A DNA stretch of 64,000 bases from CAVYHJ01 sp963768165 [NCBI: uncultured bacterium] (GTDB lineage: Bacteria > UBP4 > UBA4092): assembly GCA_963768165.1 (NCBI GenBank), contig CAVYHJ010000026.1, positions 310,001 through 374,000 of the forward strand, given 5' to 3'. The translations under genes were made by a program, and so were the position numbers. This document shows positions 25,829 through 34,868 of this stretch, one piece after another (the first letter of the stretch is position 1; the number at the start of each line of letters is the position of its first letter). The notes beneath the pieces were generated by a model that had not been told where the DNA came from, did not search any database, and saw only the letters and a list, made by a program, of their open reading frames with translations.

Positions 25829-27979
25829 ATGTTTCGAAATAAATTCTTCTGCATTATTTTACTATTGCTGATTGTCATCTTACAGTCAATATATTTATTG
25901 ACGTTGTTGCCGAATATTGGATGGGCAGATGCCCCGGAACTAACAACGACCGCTTACACTTTGGGAATCGCTCATCCCACGGGATATTCAATGTATGTTT
26001 TATTGACACACTTATTTGCGCGTGCCGGGCCGGTTGATTCTGTGGCATGGCGGGTTAACTATTTTTCGGCACTCTCCGCAACGTGCGCCATGATTATTTT
26101 TTACATACTCTTATACCGACATTTTTTGACCCATATAACTCAAAATAAATATCGTGTCTTAATTGCTGCCACAGGAACCTTATTGCTTGCTTTTTCAAAC
26201 ATTCTCTGGACCCAATCAGTTACAACCAAGGTTTATAGTTTTCAATTATTCGTCTTTCTTACAATATTTTTATTACTTGTCGAATGGATGAGACAACAGG
26301 ACTCGCGGTTTCTCTATTTATCCCTATTTTTAATAGGATTAGGATTTACGAATCACTTACAAACCATTATATTAGCACCGGTGTTGATTCTCATTTTTGT
26401 TCTAAAAAGAGATTATTTCAGTGGAAACTCAAAAATGATTTTCTTCCTGATTTCCTTTTTCCTCTTGGGATATATTGGAGTTTTGTATCTTCCAATTCGA
26501 GCGTCGCGATATCCTATTATGAACTGGGGGAATGTACAAACTTTTCAGGCATTTCTGAATGGTATATCGGGTGGTCAGTTTAAATTACGAATGTTTTCAA
26601 CTGCCCCGGGTATGGGAATGCAAAATGAAAGCATGTATCAGGGAATTGTAATGACGAATCTGGGGAATTTCTTTAATGCGCTCACGAAACAATTTATTTC
26701 TCAGCATGTCCAATTCGGGATTGTCGGTATATGGATAAACGTGATTTTAGTCCTAGCACTAATTTTCATATCCCTTTGGGGATTGTTGTTGTTATGGTTC
26801 TACGATCGACACCTATGGGGTTCAACAATCCTTGTTTTCTGTACTGTGATGGGTATCGTCACCAATTATCATATTTTAAATATCGAAGACTATTACATTC
26901 CAGCAGTCGCGATTTTAGCCCTTTGGTTTACATTTGGAATAAGTAAAATCTTTATTAAACTACTCGAATCTAAATTACAACTTGAACTTGTTTATAGTGT
27001 AATTCTACTTTTTATAGCTTGTATTTCACTGTTTTCAAATTATCCTGAAATAATACGATCGCAAAATAAATCCGCATATTATTTTGGTAAAAATATACTG
27101 GAATCTGTCGAGAATAATGCTGTTATTATCACAGGCGGGGACAATGATATATTTCCCATTTGGTACTGTAAATATGTTTTAGGAATAAAACCTGAAGTCA
27201 CTGTTTTTGGAGGTAATTTTCTAACTTCTCCATGGTATGATTCTTATTTTAAGGGACAAAAATATTCATTCCATTATCAATTGGCACAGGGACTTTATCG
27301 CACCCAACAGGAATGGGCGGACGCCTTAAACAAAAATGTAATCGCGGATAATATAGATAATAGGCCGGTTTATACTACGCTTTACGATCCCTATATCGCA
27401 CATCAATATGATTATACGCTAATAGGGAATTTTATTCCTGATGCGTCTTCTCTTCCCGAAGCCATGCTTTTGTTATCCTCGTCCCAATTGTTTCATCTTT
27501 ACAAACAAATACCGGATTATTCCGTTCATGGGGAAACCACATCCTATTCGTTGAATGCTAAATTTGATGATACAGTAACCTTGTTGGATTGTCATGTTAA
27601 TAAAAAAGAGAAATTACATCCCGGAGACTTGTTGAACGTAGATTATTATTGGAAAGCAGACAAAGAGCCCCGCACGGATTATACAGCATTAGTAGTCTAT
27701 CCAGACGAAAAAGGGATGGTAACCATGGAAAATGGAAAACCGTCTTTTGCACAAGAGTTTCAGCCAATTCACAACGTTTTTCCAACATCCAAATGGACCC
27801 CAGGAATGGTTTATAAAGAAAGTTATAAAATCATGATTCCATTATTATCCCTAAATCCCGGTAAAGTATCCATGACAATCTCTTTGAGAAATGGTAATAA
27901 TTTTGTTCCTGCGCTGGTATCCATGGATACGGTTCCTCAAAATTCAATACCTTGTAATATTCTGGAAATTTTGCCGTAA
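25829..27979 (+). CDS. DUF2723 family membrane protein (GT-C-like glycosyltransferase candidate)
   Basis: A 716-residue protein whose first 430 residues hold about eleven membrane helices, followed by a soluble C-terminal region. The first extracytoplasmic loop carries the DUF2723 signature GWADAPELTTTAYTLGIAHPTGYSMYVLL, split here by helices. Family members resemble GT-C/O-mannosyltransferase-type enzymes, including eukaryotic TMEM260, but a donor and acceptor have not been set for bacterial forms. The start at 25829 follows a promoter by 11 bases. It converges on the TPR gene with 16 bp between stops. Confidence 0.85.
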   Translation: MFRNKFFCIILLLLIVILQSIYLLTLLPNIGWADAPELTTTAYTLGIAHPTGYSMYVLLTHLFARAGPVDSVAWRVNYFSALSATCAMIIFYILLYRHFLTHITQNKYRVLIAATGTLLLAFSNILWTQSVTTKVYSFQLFVFLTIFLLLVEWMRQQDSRFLYLSLFLIGLGFTNHLQTIILAPVLILIFVLKRDYFSGNSKMIFFLISFFLLGYIGVLYLPIRASRYPIMNWGNVQTFQAFLNGISGGQFKLRMFSTAPGMGMQNESMYQGIVMTNLGNFFNALTKQFISQHVQFGIVGIWINVILVLALIFISLWGLLLLWFYDRHLWGSTILVFCTVMGIVTNYHILNIEDYYIPAVAILALWFTFGISKIFIKLLESKLQLELVYSVILLFIACISLFSNYPEIIRSQNKSAYYFGKNILESVENNAVIITGGDNDIFPIWYCKYVLGIKPEVTVFGGNFLTSPWYDSYFKGQKYSFHYQLAQGLYRTQQEWADALNKNVIADNIDNRPVYTTLYDPYIAHQYDYTLIGNFIPDASSLPEAMLLLSSSQLFHLYKQIPDYSVHGETTSYSLNAKFDDTVTLLDCHVNKKEKLHPGDLLNVDYYWKADKEPRTDYTALVVYPDEKGMVTMENGKPSFAQEFQPIHNVFPTSKWTPGMVYKESYKIMIPLLSLNPGKVSMTISLRNGNNFVPALVSMDTVPQNSIPCNILEILP

Positions 27980-27995
27980 CAGTAATGAAGCTTTT

Positions 27996-29249
27996 TTAAT
28001 TCGATCGAGTATTCGGTTGTTTTTTGGGGAGAGATTTAGGTGATGATTTCAATTTTGTAATCTGGTTGGTCAACCATTGTTTTTCACTATCCGTTAAATA
28101 AGTCAAATCAATCTGTGCGGATATTTTTAAAAATTCCTCATACTTCTTCTTGTCAATTAATTTTTGGGCGGATGTAAATAACTGCCGGGCGTTATCTTTT
28201 TTGGGTTGATTCTCCATTTGGATTAAATTTTCCGTTAATGCTTTGTTTAATTGTTCTTTTTGTAATTCCGCAATAGTTAGAGCTAATCTCGTGTAATCTT
28301 TCTTTTGTTGATATTCAACGGCTAATTTATAATTTTCATTTATCCATTTCTGTTTTAATTCCGTCATATCTCTGGATAAGGCATCTTTTTGTTTGGGGTC
28401 AGTTAACTTTTTATCCAATTCAATTAAAATCTGCTTCGCCACCCAATAATCCTTTTTTTCATTAAAAATCTGATTGGCTTGGGTTGTATCGCACTCGATG
28501 ATCCCGGAGTAAAGAGATTTCTCCAAATCATTCACTGGATTAATCCATTGCGTGGGTATTCCGGATTCACGTAATTGTTTGATAGTGTCAAGTCCATCTT
28601 CATACTGTTTCCGGGCAAGTGAATCTTTTATAAAAATAAACTTGCTGTTTAGAGTGGCTGAAATCCGGTTAAGCATCGTGTTTGCGGCATTTTGGTGTAC
28701 AAAAGAAATACTTTGAGAAATGGGTTTCAATAGCTGATAGGCTTGGTTATATTTTGATTGTTTAATCAATTTATCGGCTTGCTTAAGACTGTTGTTCAGG
28801 CTATGAAGGTGATATTGCCAGATTAACAGTGAAACCAGGACAATCGTCATAACCGAGAGAATTTGTTTGACCAACCGATTTTGTCTCCGGTACAAGGGCT
28901 CTTCGAGACTGAGTTTCGCTTTTAATAAATAATCCGTTGCTTTTTTATTTACCGGGTCAAGATTTAAGGTTTGTTGCCATTGTGCTATGGCTTGTTCCCA
29001 TTTCTCCTGTTTGGCGTAAAGAGTTCCAAGTACATTATGTGCTTGGGAAAAATCATTGTATAAGGATACCGCTGTTTTTAAATCTCCTATAGCGTCATCC
29101 AATCGTCCTCTTTCTGCATGTTCCAATGCCGCATTATAATAGTGTTTTGCTTTTAATATGACGGTTTGTAGAACCGTCAAATCGGCACTGCAATGATAAC
29201 ACTGGATCCTTTCATCGCGATTAATACTATTACAAGATGGACATTTCAT
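27996..29249 (-). CDS. Zinc-ribbon, TPR and single-helix membrane protein
   Basis: A 417-residue protein. It starts with a CPSCNSINRDERIQCYHC zinc ribbon, followed by TPR helices (about 33-125; YYNAALEHAERGRLDDAIGDL and AIAQWQQTLNLDP), one membrane helix near 130-150 (ILSVMTIVLVSLLIW), and a long lysine/glutamine-rich helical region to the C-terminus. It is probably anchored in the inner membrane with the TPR part inside. It lies downstream of dnaK but beyond a terminator. No known family name fits; the role is unknown, perhaps an assembly scaffold. Confidence 0.8.
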   Translation of the reverse strand: MKCPSCNSINRDERIQCYHCSADLTVLQTVILKAKHYYNAALEHAERGRLDDAIGDLKTAVSLYNDFSQAHNVLGTLYAKQEKWEQAIAQWQQTLNLDPVNKKATDYLLKAKLSLEEPLYRRQNRLVKQILSVMTIVLVSLLIWQYHLHSLNNSLKQADKLIKQSKYNQAYQLLKPISQSISFVHQNAANTMLNRISATLNSKFIFIKDSLARKQYEDGLDTIKQLRESGIPTQWINPVNDLEKSLYSGIIECDTTQANQIFNEKKDYWVAKQILIELDKKLTDPKQKDALSRDMTELKQKWINENYKLAVEYQQKKDYTRLALTIAELQKEQLNKALTENLIQMENQPKKDNARQLFTSAQKLIDKKKYEEFLKISAQIDLTYLTDSEKQWLTNQITKLKSSPKSLPKKQPNTRSN

Positions 29250-29280
29250 GGATATTCCCGAATCACTCCCAATTTAAATA

Positions 29281-29312
29281 AAAAGGGAAATCTCATTTGA
29301 ATTTCCCCTTTT
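29281..29312. terminator. Rho-independent terminator after dnaK
   Basis: AAAAGGGAAAT (29281-29291) pairs with ATTTCCCCTTTT (29301-29312). Read leftward, the stem is followed by a T-rich tract (TTTTTATTT), correct for ending the dnaK transcript. A T-run on the other side makes it potentially bidirectional. Confidence 0.8.
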
Positions 29313-29354
29313 CTGTTTTTTTATTCACTTAATTCCGAAATCTAATGAAATTAT

Positions 29355-31109
29355 TTATTCAGAATTCTTCTTCAATTTACCTAAAACTTCATTTAAATCT
29401 TCCGTCGCCGGATCAATTTTAGCTTGGTCGCGGGTAGCAATTGCAGTCTTTAAATTCTTTATGGCCGCTTGAACATCTTCCACCAAGAAATCATCACTGT
29501 TGGCAATGGCTTTCTCTGCTTCTGCAATTAAAATGTCCGCCTCATGTTGTACGGTTTCTTTCATTTGTTGTTTCAACACTTTGGATACACGGGACCGGGC
29601 TTCCTGAACCATTCGTACTTTTTCTTTTTCCGAGAGCCGGCTATCCGTAGCTTTCACAGTAATTTTCTTTTCTTTTCCTGTCGCCAGATCAACCCCTGTC
29701 GCTTCTAGAATACGGTCAGGGTTGATACGGAATGTAACTTCAATCCGCGGGACGCCACGGGGTGCTGGAGTTATTCCTTCAATACGTAACATATCCAAAA
29801 ACGTGTTTTCTGAGGCAATCGGACTTTCACCTTCATATACCGGAAAGGAGATAGCTTCTTGGAAATCGCGCGTTGTCGTAAAAACGTCTTTCGCTTCGGT
29901 GGGGTAGGTGGAATTTCGCTCAATAATAATTCCATACTGGTCGTTTATTAAACCGACTCCCAGAGAGAAAGGGGTTAAGTGTACAACAACCGGAGGCTCT
30001 TTTCCGTATCGCGCGGCTAAAGTATCTTCTAATTCACCCTCCATAGGCGCAATAACCAGAGATTGAACGGCCGCGCCCAAGGCTACCACTTCTTCTGGGT
30101 GAATATCTTTGCTTGGATCTTTTTTGGTTATCTCTTTCACAAGTCGCTGGACAGCGGGAATGCGAGTTGAACCTCCAACCAGCAGTACACGATCAATATC
30201 TTTCATTTCTAGTCCTGCATCAGAAATGGCTTCTTTGGTCGGTTCGACGGTTCGTTCAATCATGTCATAAATCAATTGTTCCAACTTGGACCGCGTCAAA
30301 GTCATGGAAAGCGTTAATGGCCCTTTGGAGGTCATGGCAATAGCATCCAATATAATTTCTGTTTCCAGAACCTCGGATAATTCGACCTTGGCTTCTTCTG
30401 ACGCTTCCCTGAGCCGGAACATGGCATTGTCGTCCTGACTGAGATCTACCCCTTCTTTTTTCTTGAATTCATCTACGAGATATTGAACAATACGCTGGTC
30501 GAAATCATCTCCACCTAAATGATTATCCCCTTTAATAGCAAGAACTTGAAACACGCCGGAGATAACCTCAATAATAGAAACGTCAAAAGTTCCACCACCC
30601 AAGTCATAGACCAATAAGGTTTGATCCTCTTCCTTGTCTAGGCCATATGCCAGAGCAGCAGCCGTCGGTTCATCAATAACTCGGCGAACATTAAAACCGG
30701 CAATTTCTCCGGCATCTTTTGTGGCGCTTCTTTGTCGGTCAGTAAAATAGGCAGGAACTGTAATGACTGCCTGGCTCACTTCTTCTCCAAAGAATTCTTC
30801 TGCATCATGTTTTAGCTTTTGTAAAATAATAGCGGAAATTTCTTGAGGAGTGTATTCTTTATCATCTATTTTAACCCGGTAATCCGTTCCCATATGGCGT
30901 TTGATGGAAAAAACGGTTCGGTCAATATTCATAATGGCAGCTTTTTTTGCTTTTTTGCCGACCATAATTTCTCCGGACTTTGTGAAACATACGACCGAAG
31001 GAGTTAATCGTTCTCCCAGGTTGTTGGGGATAATAACAGGTTTATCCTTCTCCATAACCGCCATCAGTGAAGTAGTGGTTCCTAAATCTATACCTAATAT
31101 CTTACTCAT
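29355..31109 (-). CDS. dnaK: Molecular chaperone DnaK (Hsp70)
   Basis: A 584-residue Hsp70. The ATPase domain has ILGIDLGTTTSLMAV, VITVPAYFTDRQRSATKDAG and YDLGGGTFDVSII; the substrate domain follows from about 365 and a helical lid ends the protein. It is about 50 residues shorter than E. coli DnaK; the Glu/Asp/Gly-rich tail is absent. It is the last gene of a leftward operon J/TPR protein-grpE-dnaK, six bases after grpE. No CIRCE-type inverted repeat is seen upstream of that operon. It may be a specialised paralogue, given the unusual J partner next to it. Confidence 0.95.
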   Translation of the reverse strand: MSKILGIDLGTTTSLMAVMEKDKPVIIPNNLGERLTPSVVCFTKSGEIMVGKKAKKAAIMNIDRTVFSIKRHMGTDYRVKIDDKEYTPQEISAIILQKLKHDAEEFFGEEVSQAVITVPAYFTDRQRSATKDAGEIAGFNVRRVIDEPTAAALAYGLDKEEDQTLLVYDLGGGTFDVSIIEVISGVFQVLAIKGDNHLGGDDFDQRIVQYLVDEFKKKEGVDLSQDDNAMFRLREASEEAKVELSEVLETEIILDAIAMTSKGPLTLSMTLTRSKLEQLIYDMIERTVEPTKEAISDAGLEMKDIDRVLLVGGSTRIPAVQRLVKEITKKDPSKDIHPEEVVALGAAVQSLVIAPMEGELEDTLAARYGKEPPVVVHLTPFSLGVGLINDQYGIIIERNSTYPTEAKDVFTTTRDFQEAISFPVYEGESPIASENTFLDMLRIEGITPAPRGVPRIEVTFRINPDRILEATGVDLATGKEKKITVKATDSRLSEKEKVRMVQEARSRVSKVLKQQMKETVQHEADILIAEAEKAIANSDDFLVEDVQAAIKNLKTAIATRDQAKIDPATEDLNEVLGKLKKNSE

Positions 31110-31115
31110 GCTTTT

Positions 31116-31682
31116 TTATCCTCCTTCAGCGTTTGATACAACGACACGTGCTTCGCGTATTGTCTTTCCTTTGTATCGGTATCCTTTCTGTTTTTCTTCG
31201 ATTATTAGATTTGTTATCCCATCAGGGATATTGCGATATTCTACAACTTCATGGGCTGTAAAGTCAACCAATGTTCCCAAACTTTCAATAGGTTGTAATC
31301 CCTGTTTGGATAGAACTATCTTAAGTTTCTTATAAATTGCCTCCATGCTTTTCATCCAATTTTGGACAACATCCTCTTCCGCAAACTGTTCCGCAAGGCT
31401 TAATAAATTCTCAAAACTATCGAGAACCGGCAACATAGAGATAAGTAATTCCTCAATATCTGTCGCTTTTTGATGTTGTAGACGGTAGAGGGTTTGAGTT
31501 TCTTTTTTGGTATCTTTTAATAGTTTGGCCAGAATAGTGGCCAGATCTTCATCAATCAATTTGTCTTGTGAAATATCTTTTTGGAAATGCGATTCCTTTT
31601 CATTAACGTCTATAGGACAAGGTATTTCATCTATTATGAATTCTGACTTATCTTTATAATTTGCTTTTAACATTGCTTTCAT
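31116..31682 (-). CDS. grpE: Nucleotide exchange factor GrpE
   Basis: A 188-residue GrpE: a long N-terminal helical coiled-coil region (about 40-120), then the compact beta domain with GTLVDFTAHEVVEY and the terminal KGYRYKGKTIREARVVVS. It releases ADP from DnaK in the chaperone cycle. It sits six bases upstream of dnaK and ten bases after the J/TPR gene. A second ATG three codons in is also possible. Confidence 0.92.
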   Translation of the reverse strand: MKAMLKANYKDKSEFIIDEIPCPIDVNEKESHFQKDISQDKLIDEDLATILAKLLKDTKKETQTLYRLQHQKATDIEELLISMLPVLDSFENLLSLAEQFAEEDVVQNWMKSMEAIYKKLKIVLSKQGLQPIESLGTLVDFTAHEVVEYRNIPDGITNLIIEEKQKGYRYKGKTIREARVVVSNAEGG

Positions 31683-31691
31683 GGATATAAC

Positions 31692-32996
31692 TTACCGGAA
31701 TCGAGTCTCCGCAATCGCTTTTCTAGCCAATTTATTCTTTGGATCGAGTTGGAGTACCGTTTGCCAACATGTGACCGCCGCACGGTGATCCCCCTTCATC
31801 GCATACGTCGTGCCGATTTCAAAATGCACTTCGGGCTTGTCAGGAAGATATTTGAGTAGACTTTTAAAATGGACCAAAGCGGCATTATATAACCCTCGTT
31901 CGCGAAGTTTCTTTCCAACGGTAAGGTGACCCTTTACGATATTATCCTTAGCCATTACGTTTTTCGGATCAAGGGAGAGAGCCCTGTTCCATATGGCAAA
32001 AGCTTCATCTACTTTGCCTGTGTTTAAATAAGACCAACCTAATAAATTTAAAATTTCAGGATTGTCCCGGTGTTTTTTTAGCATACCGGCCAGTTCACGA
32101 GTGGCTTCCGCCCATTTGTTTTCCTGCATATAAGCGGTGGCTATTTGCATTTGGACATGATAATTAGACGGATCATATTTTAATACTTGCCGGTATTCCT
32201 GTACGGCATTCTCCATTGATTTGGGTTCTTTTGAATCAACGGCTGTTTCCCCTTTGGAAGGCAATAAACGTCCACCAAAAAATTTATGCAATTCAACGAT
32301 GCAGGTTCGGAGATATTCATCAGACCCATTCTGCTTGAGTTTTAAATCCCATCCGCGTAATGTATCCTTCCAATATTTTTCGGATTCCTCGCGATTTCCA
32401 ATCCGGTCATAAGCGATGGCCAAATTATGCAATATCGCGGAATTATTCGAATCAAATTTCAGTGCCTCTATCCAATATTGGATAGCTTCCGTGAAATGGT
32501 CGTTGACGGCGTAATGATACGCCATCGTATTATAGGCATAAAATAAATTATGTTTAGAGTCAACATCCCCAGAATCATGCTTCATGATTTTTAGCCAGTC
32601 GTTAATAGCTTCTGACCACAATTTTTTGGAAACGTAATAGGCCGCGCGTTGTCGGATGATTTCCACATATTGATCCTGTAACATAGGGTCATCGGGATAA
32701 GTCTGCAATTGTATGTCAATGTCATTCAATGAATGGTTAATTTCATTAAGGTCGTGGAGAATAGAACCTGTGGGTAACCGGAAAGAGTCGTGAATGAAAT
32801 TGAAAGTAAATAAATCTTCATGGGCGCGTTTGGATGGATCCTTTAGGTTCTCATATGCTTTTCGAACCTGGATAAATCCATCTGGGTCTTGTTCTGGCGG
32901 ATGTTGTTTTACCAGCCGAATATAAGCAGCTTTAATTTCTTCATCATTGGATTCTTTGGATAATGCCAGAATCTGATATGCGGTTGCTTTGTCCAT
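31692..32996 (-). CDS. J-like domain plus TPR protein (HPD replaced by HPP)
   Basis: Residues 1-60 match a J domain (ATAYQILALSKESNDEEIKAAY through VRKAYENLKDPSKR), but the catalytic His-Pro-Asp loop is His32-Pro33-Pro34. The remaining 370 residues hold at least seven TPR units (for example YHVQMQIATAYMQENKWAEATREL and PKNKLARKAIAE at the end). True J proteins use HPD to trigger Hsp70 ATPase; with HPP this may bind DnaK without stimulating it, or use another mechanism. It heads the operon with grpE and dnaK and follows a promoter 15 bases before its ATG. No conventional dnaJ is in the window. Confidence 0.85.
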   Translation of the reverse strand: MDKATAYQILALSKESNDEEIKAAYIRLVKQHPPEQDPDGFIQVRKAYENLKDPSKRAHEDLFTFNFIHDSFRLPTGSILHDLNEINHSLNDIDIQLQTYPDDPMLQDQYVEIIRQRAAYYVSKKLWSEAINDWLKIMKHDSGDVDSKHNLFYAYNTMAYHYAVNDHFTEAIQYWIEALKFDSNNSAILHNLAIAYDRIGNREESEKYWKDTLRGWDLKLKQNGSDEYLRTCIVELHKFFGGRLLPSKGETAVDSKEPKSMENAVQEYRQVLKYDPSNYHVQMQIATAYMQENKWAEATRELAGMLKKHRDNPEILNLLGWSYLNTGKVDEAFAIWNRALSLDPKNVMAKDNIVKGHLTVGKKLRERGLYNAALVHFKSLLKYLPDKPEVHFEIGTTYAMKGDHRAAVTCWQTVLQLDPKNKLARKAIAETRFR

Positions 32997-33011
32997 AGTT
33001 TATATAAATAT

Positions 33012-33041
33012 ATTATACGTATAGTTAGGTTTCACAGCCAA
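33012..33041 (-). promoter_or_regulatory. Promoter for the J/TPR-grpE-dnaK operon (short-leader candidate)
   Basis: TTGGCT (33041-33036) and a perfect TATAAT (33017-33012) are 18 bases apart. ATG 32996 is 15 bases beyond the -10, without a ribosome binding site, implying a leader of about eight bases. Confidence 0.6.
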
Positions 33042-33063
33042 ATATATTTTTTCGATGGATCAT

Positions 33064-33615
33064 TTACTTTATGTCCGGTTTCATTTGAGGAACGAGGACT
33101 CCCGTTGCGTCCGTAACTTCCATTGTAGACCCTTCCTCACCCTGGGTAAGTACAATTACAGTGCCAGAAACTTCGTTTTCGCCCTGGGTAACTTTGGCAT
33201 TCTCTTCAAGGGTAACCTGATTCTTGTCTTGATCAAATTTCGCTTTTGGGGATGTACCAATCATATTCCCTTTTATTGCATCTACCTTGACGATCTTTAC
33301 ATGACCTGCGGCTTTAAAAATACTGTCTGCGGAATAGTACCAAACGGTATCCGCGTTTATGGTTGTCTGATCTTTTTCCAAATAAATCTCCGCGTGACCG
33401 GTTAATACGATCACTTCTTTCCCTTTTGTACCGCTTTGGATTACGTTCTTGGCGGAAAAATGGATGGGTTGATTTTTATGCATTTGTGTAAGATCAGAAG
33501 AAGATGAAACAGAAGATTTATTCTGTGCAGAAACAGGTTGCCCCCAAATAAATAAAATTGCCATTAGATTCAATAAAAGAATAATTTTTATCGTCCGTTT
33601 ATGTGGATAACTCAT
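33064..33615 (-). CDS. LptA/OstA-like lipopolysaccharide transport protein
   Basis: A 183-residue exported protein: signal peptide to about residue 30 (IILLLNLMAILFIWGQPVSAQ), then the OstA/LptA beta-jellyroll with its repeating pattern (IHFSAKNVIQSG, VIVLTGHAEIYLEKDQTTINADTVWYY, KVTQGENEVSGTVIVL). LptA bridges the periplasm and carries lipopolysaccharide from LptB2FGC to LptDE. Its start overlaps the lptC stop by four bases (ATGA), so translation is coupled. lptB does not follow; the next gene is the J/TPR protein. Confidence 0.85.
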   Translation of the reverse strand: MSYPHKRTIKIILLLNLMAILFIWGQPVSAQNKSSVSSSSDLTQMHKNQPIHFSAKNVIQSGTKGKEVIVLTGHAEIYLEKDQTTINADTVWYYSADSIFKAAGHVKIVKVDAIKGNMIGTSPKAKFDQDKNQVTLEENAKVTQGENEVSGTVIVLTQGEEGSTMEVTDATGVLVPQMKPDIK

Positions 33616-34154
33616 TGAATAACACCTTGGATATCCTGCATCGAACTGTATTCTAATTTACTATTGGTAGTTAGATTTGAACCGTGTAATGTATTATTCT
33701 TATGTACCACAAAAAAATTCCCTGGAACATGGATTTGATCATTATTCATGTTCCAATTTAACGAATCACAAGTCAGTTCGCCACCATCTTTTGAAACATA
33801 TTTTACATTACCTTCAATTTGGGCAATTTTTGAAGCGATATCAAAAACCGCTTCCTTGCCCTTTACACTTCCCTGAACACCGGTTTCCTCCGCAAAACTT
33901 ATGACCACATTCGTTAATTTTACCTTTTTTTCTTTATCGGAAAATATCACATGCCTCGCTTGAACCTCATGAACAGGATTCCCTTTTCGAAATTCTCGAA
34001 TATTCAAGTTGTCTATGACAACTGTCCCTTGCTCATTAGGCAGGAAGTCTGTCATAGAAGAATCCATAGGCGCTCCATGGGTAAAATTGCCCAATACGGA
34101 TAGTACTGTACCGTACAGTAACACGGTCACTAGATATTTCCATTTCCCTGTCAT
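33612..34154 (-). CDS. LptC family lipopolysaccharide export protein
   Basis: A 180-residue protein with one N-terminal hydrophobic anchor (LVTVLLYGTVLSVLGNF) and an OstA-like periplasmic fold (NLNIREFRKGNPVHEVQARHVIF, VQGSVKGKEAVFDIASKIAQIEGNVKYVSKDGGELTCDSLNW in short turns), as in LptC (YrbK). LptC docks the inner-membrane LptBFG complex to LptA. It follows rpsT by 17 bases and couples to lptA. Assignment rests on layout and neighbour; sequence conservation in this family is low. Confidence 0.82.
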   Translation of the reverse strand: MTGKWKYLVTVLLYGTVLSVLGNFTHGAPMDSSMTDFLPNEQGTVVIDNLNIREFRKGNPVHEVQARHVIFSDKEKKVKLTNVVISFAEETGVQGSVKGKEAVFDIASKIAQIEGNVKYVSKDGGELTCDSLNWNMNNDQIHVPGNFFVVHKNNTLHGSNLTTNSKLEYSSMQDIQGVIQ

Positions 34155-34171
34155 GTGATAACCTATCTCCC

Positions 34172-34444
34172 TTATGGAGATGTTTTAGCTTTGTTCGCCT
34201 TTTTCATTAATCTAGAAATTTTTCGTGAGGCCGTATTCTTATGAATTACTTTACGGCTGGCCGCTCGTTGCAATGAAGAGATTGCCGTTTTTAGGGAGGC
34301 CTTTGATAGTCCGGCATCCGTGCTTGTTAAAAATTTTTCAACATTACGTACCAAGGTCCTTAAACGGGATTGCACCTGGATATTTCGTTTGTATTTCCGT
34401 TGGCTGGCGCGTAATTGTTTGATCGCTGATTTATGTCGTGCCAT
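34172..34444 (-). CDS. rpsT: 30S ribosomal protein S20
   Basis: A 90-residue basic helical protein with the S20 pattern: HKSAIKQLRASQRKYKRNIQVQSRLRT at the start and KVIHKNTASRKISRLMKKANKA at the end. It binds the 5' domain of 16S rRNA. GGAGGT lies upstream of ATG 34444. It lies between yraN and lptC in a long leftward cluster, not in the isolated position common in other bacteria. Confidence 0.96.
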   Translation of the reverse strand: MARHKSAIKQLRASQRKYKRNIQVQSRLRTLVRNVEKFLTSTDAGLSKASLKTAISSLQRAASRKVIHKNTASRKISRLMKKANKAKTSP

Positions 34445-34466
34445 AGGTCACCTCCTTACTAAGGTT

Positions 34467-34868
34467 CTAAAATGCGTCGGGAATATGATTAATCGTTTTC
34501 AAATCTCCGGTTCTACTTAAGATGACTTCGATAATGTCGAAGCGGCATTTTTTCCAATCTTTCATTTTCTGCTTATCCAAATAAATTTGCGCTATTTTCC
34601 TGATTCGGTTCTGTTTTGGCAATGTTACCGCATCGCGCGGGTCACCAAAAGGTAAATTCTCTTCTCTGGTTTTCACTTCAATAAAAACAAACTCGTCATT
34701 TTGTTTGGCAATAATATCAATTTCTCCAAACCGCGTCCGATAATTGGTCGCGATAATTTGATAGTTTTCTTTCTTCAGATGATAGAGGCTGAATCTTTCG
34801 CCTAATTTCCCTATCGTATCTTTATCTAAGCGTTTTTGGAAACCAAAAAATTTTCTAATGAAACTCAA
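34467..34868 (-). CDS. YraN/UPF0102 family nuclease-like protein
   Basis: A 133-residue protein with the UPF0102 pattern of a small PD-(D/E)XK-like fold: GKLGERFSLYHLKKENYQIIATNYRTRFGEIDIIAKQ followed by VFIEVKTREE, giving acidic residues in GEID and EVK. Biochemical role is not settled; a Holliday-junction or repair nuclease role has been suggested from fold. It overlaps rnhB by 14 bases, the standard rnhB-yraN pairing. Confidence 0.92.
   Translation of the reverse strand: MSFIRKFFGFQKRLDKDTIGKLGERFSLYHLKKENYQIIATNYRTRFGEIDIIAKQNDEFVFIEVKTREENLPFGDPRDAVTLPKQNRIRKIAQIYLDKQKMKDWKKCRFDIIEVILSRTGDLKTINHIPDAF

Noticed and set aside
29250-33063. CIRCE heat-shock operator near the dnaK operon
   Set aside because: No TTAGCACTC-N9-GAGTGCTAA-like repeat is present upstream of the J/TPR gene or before grpE and dnaK.
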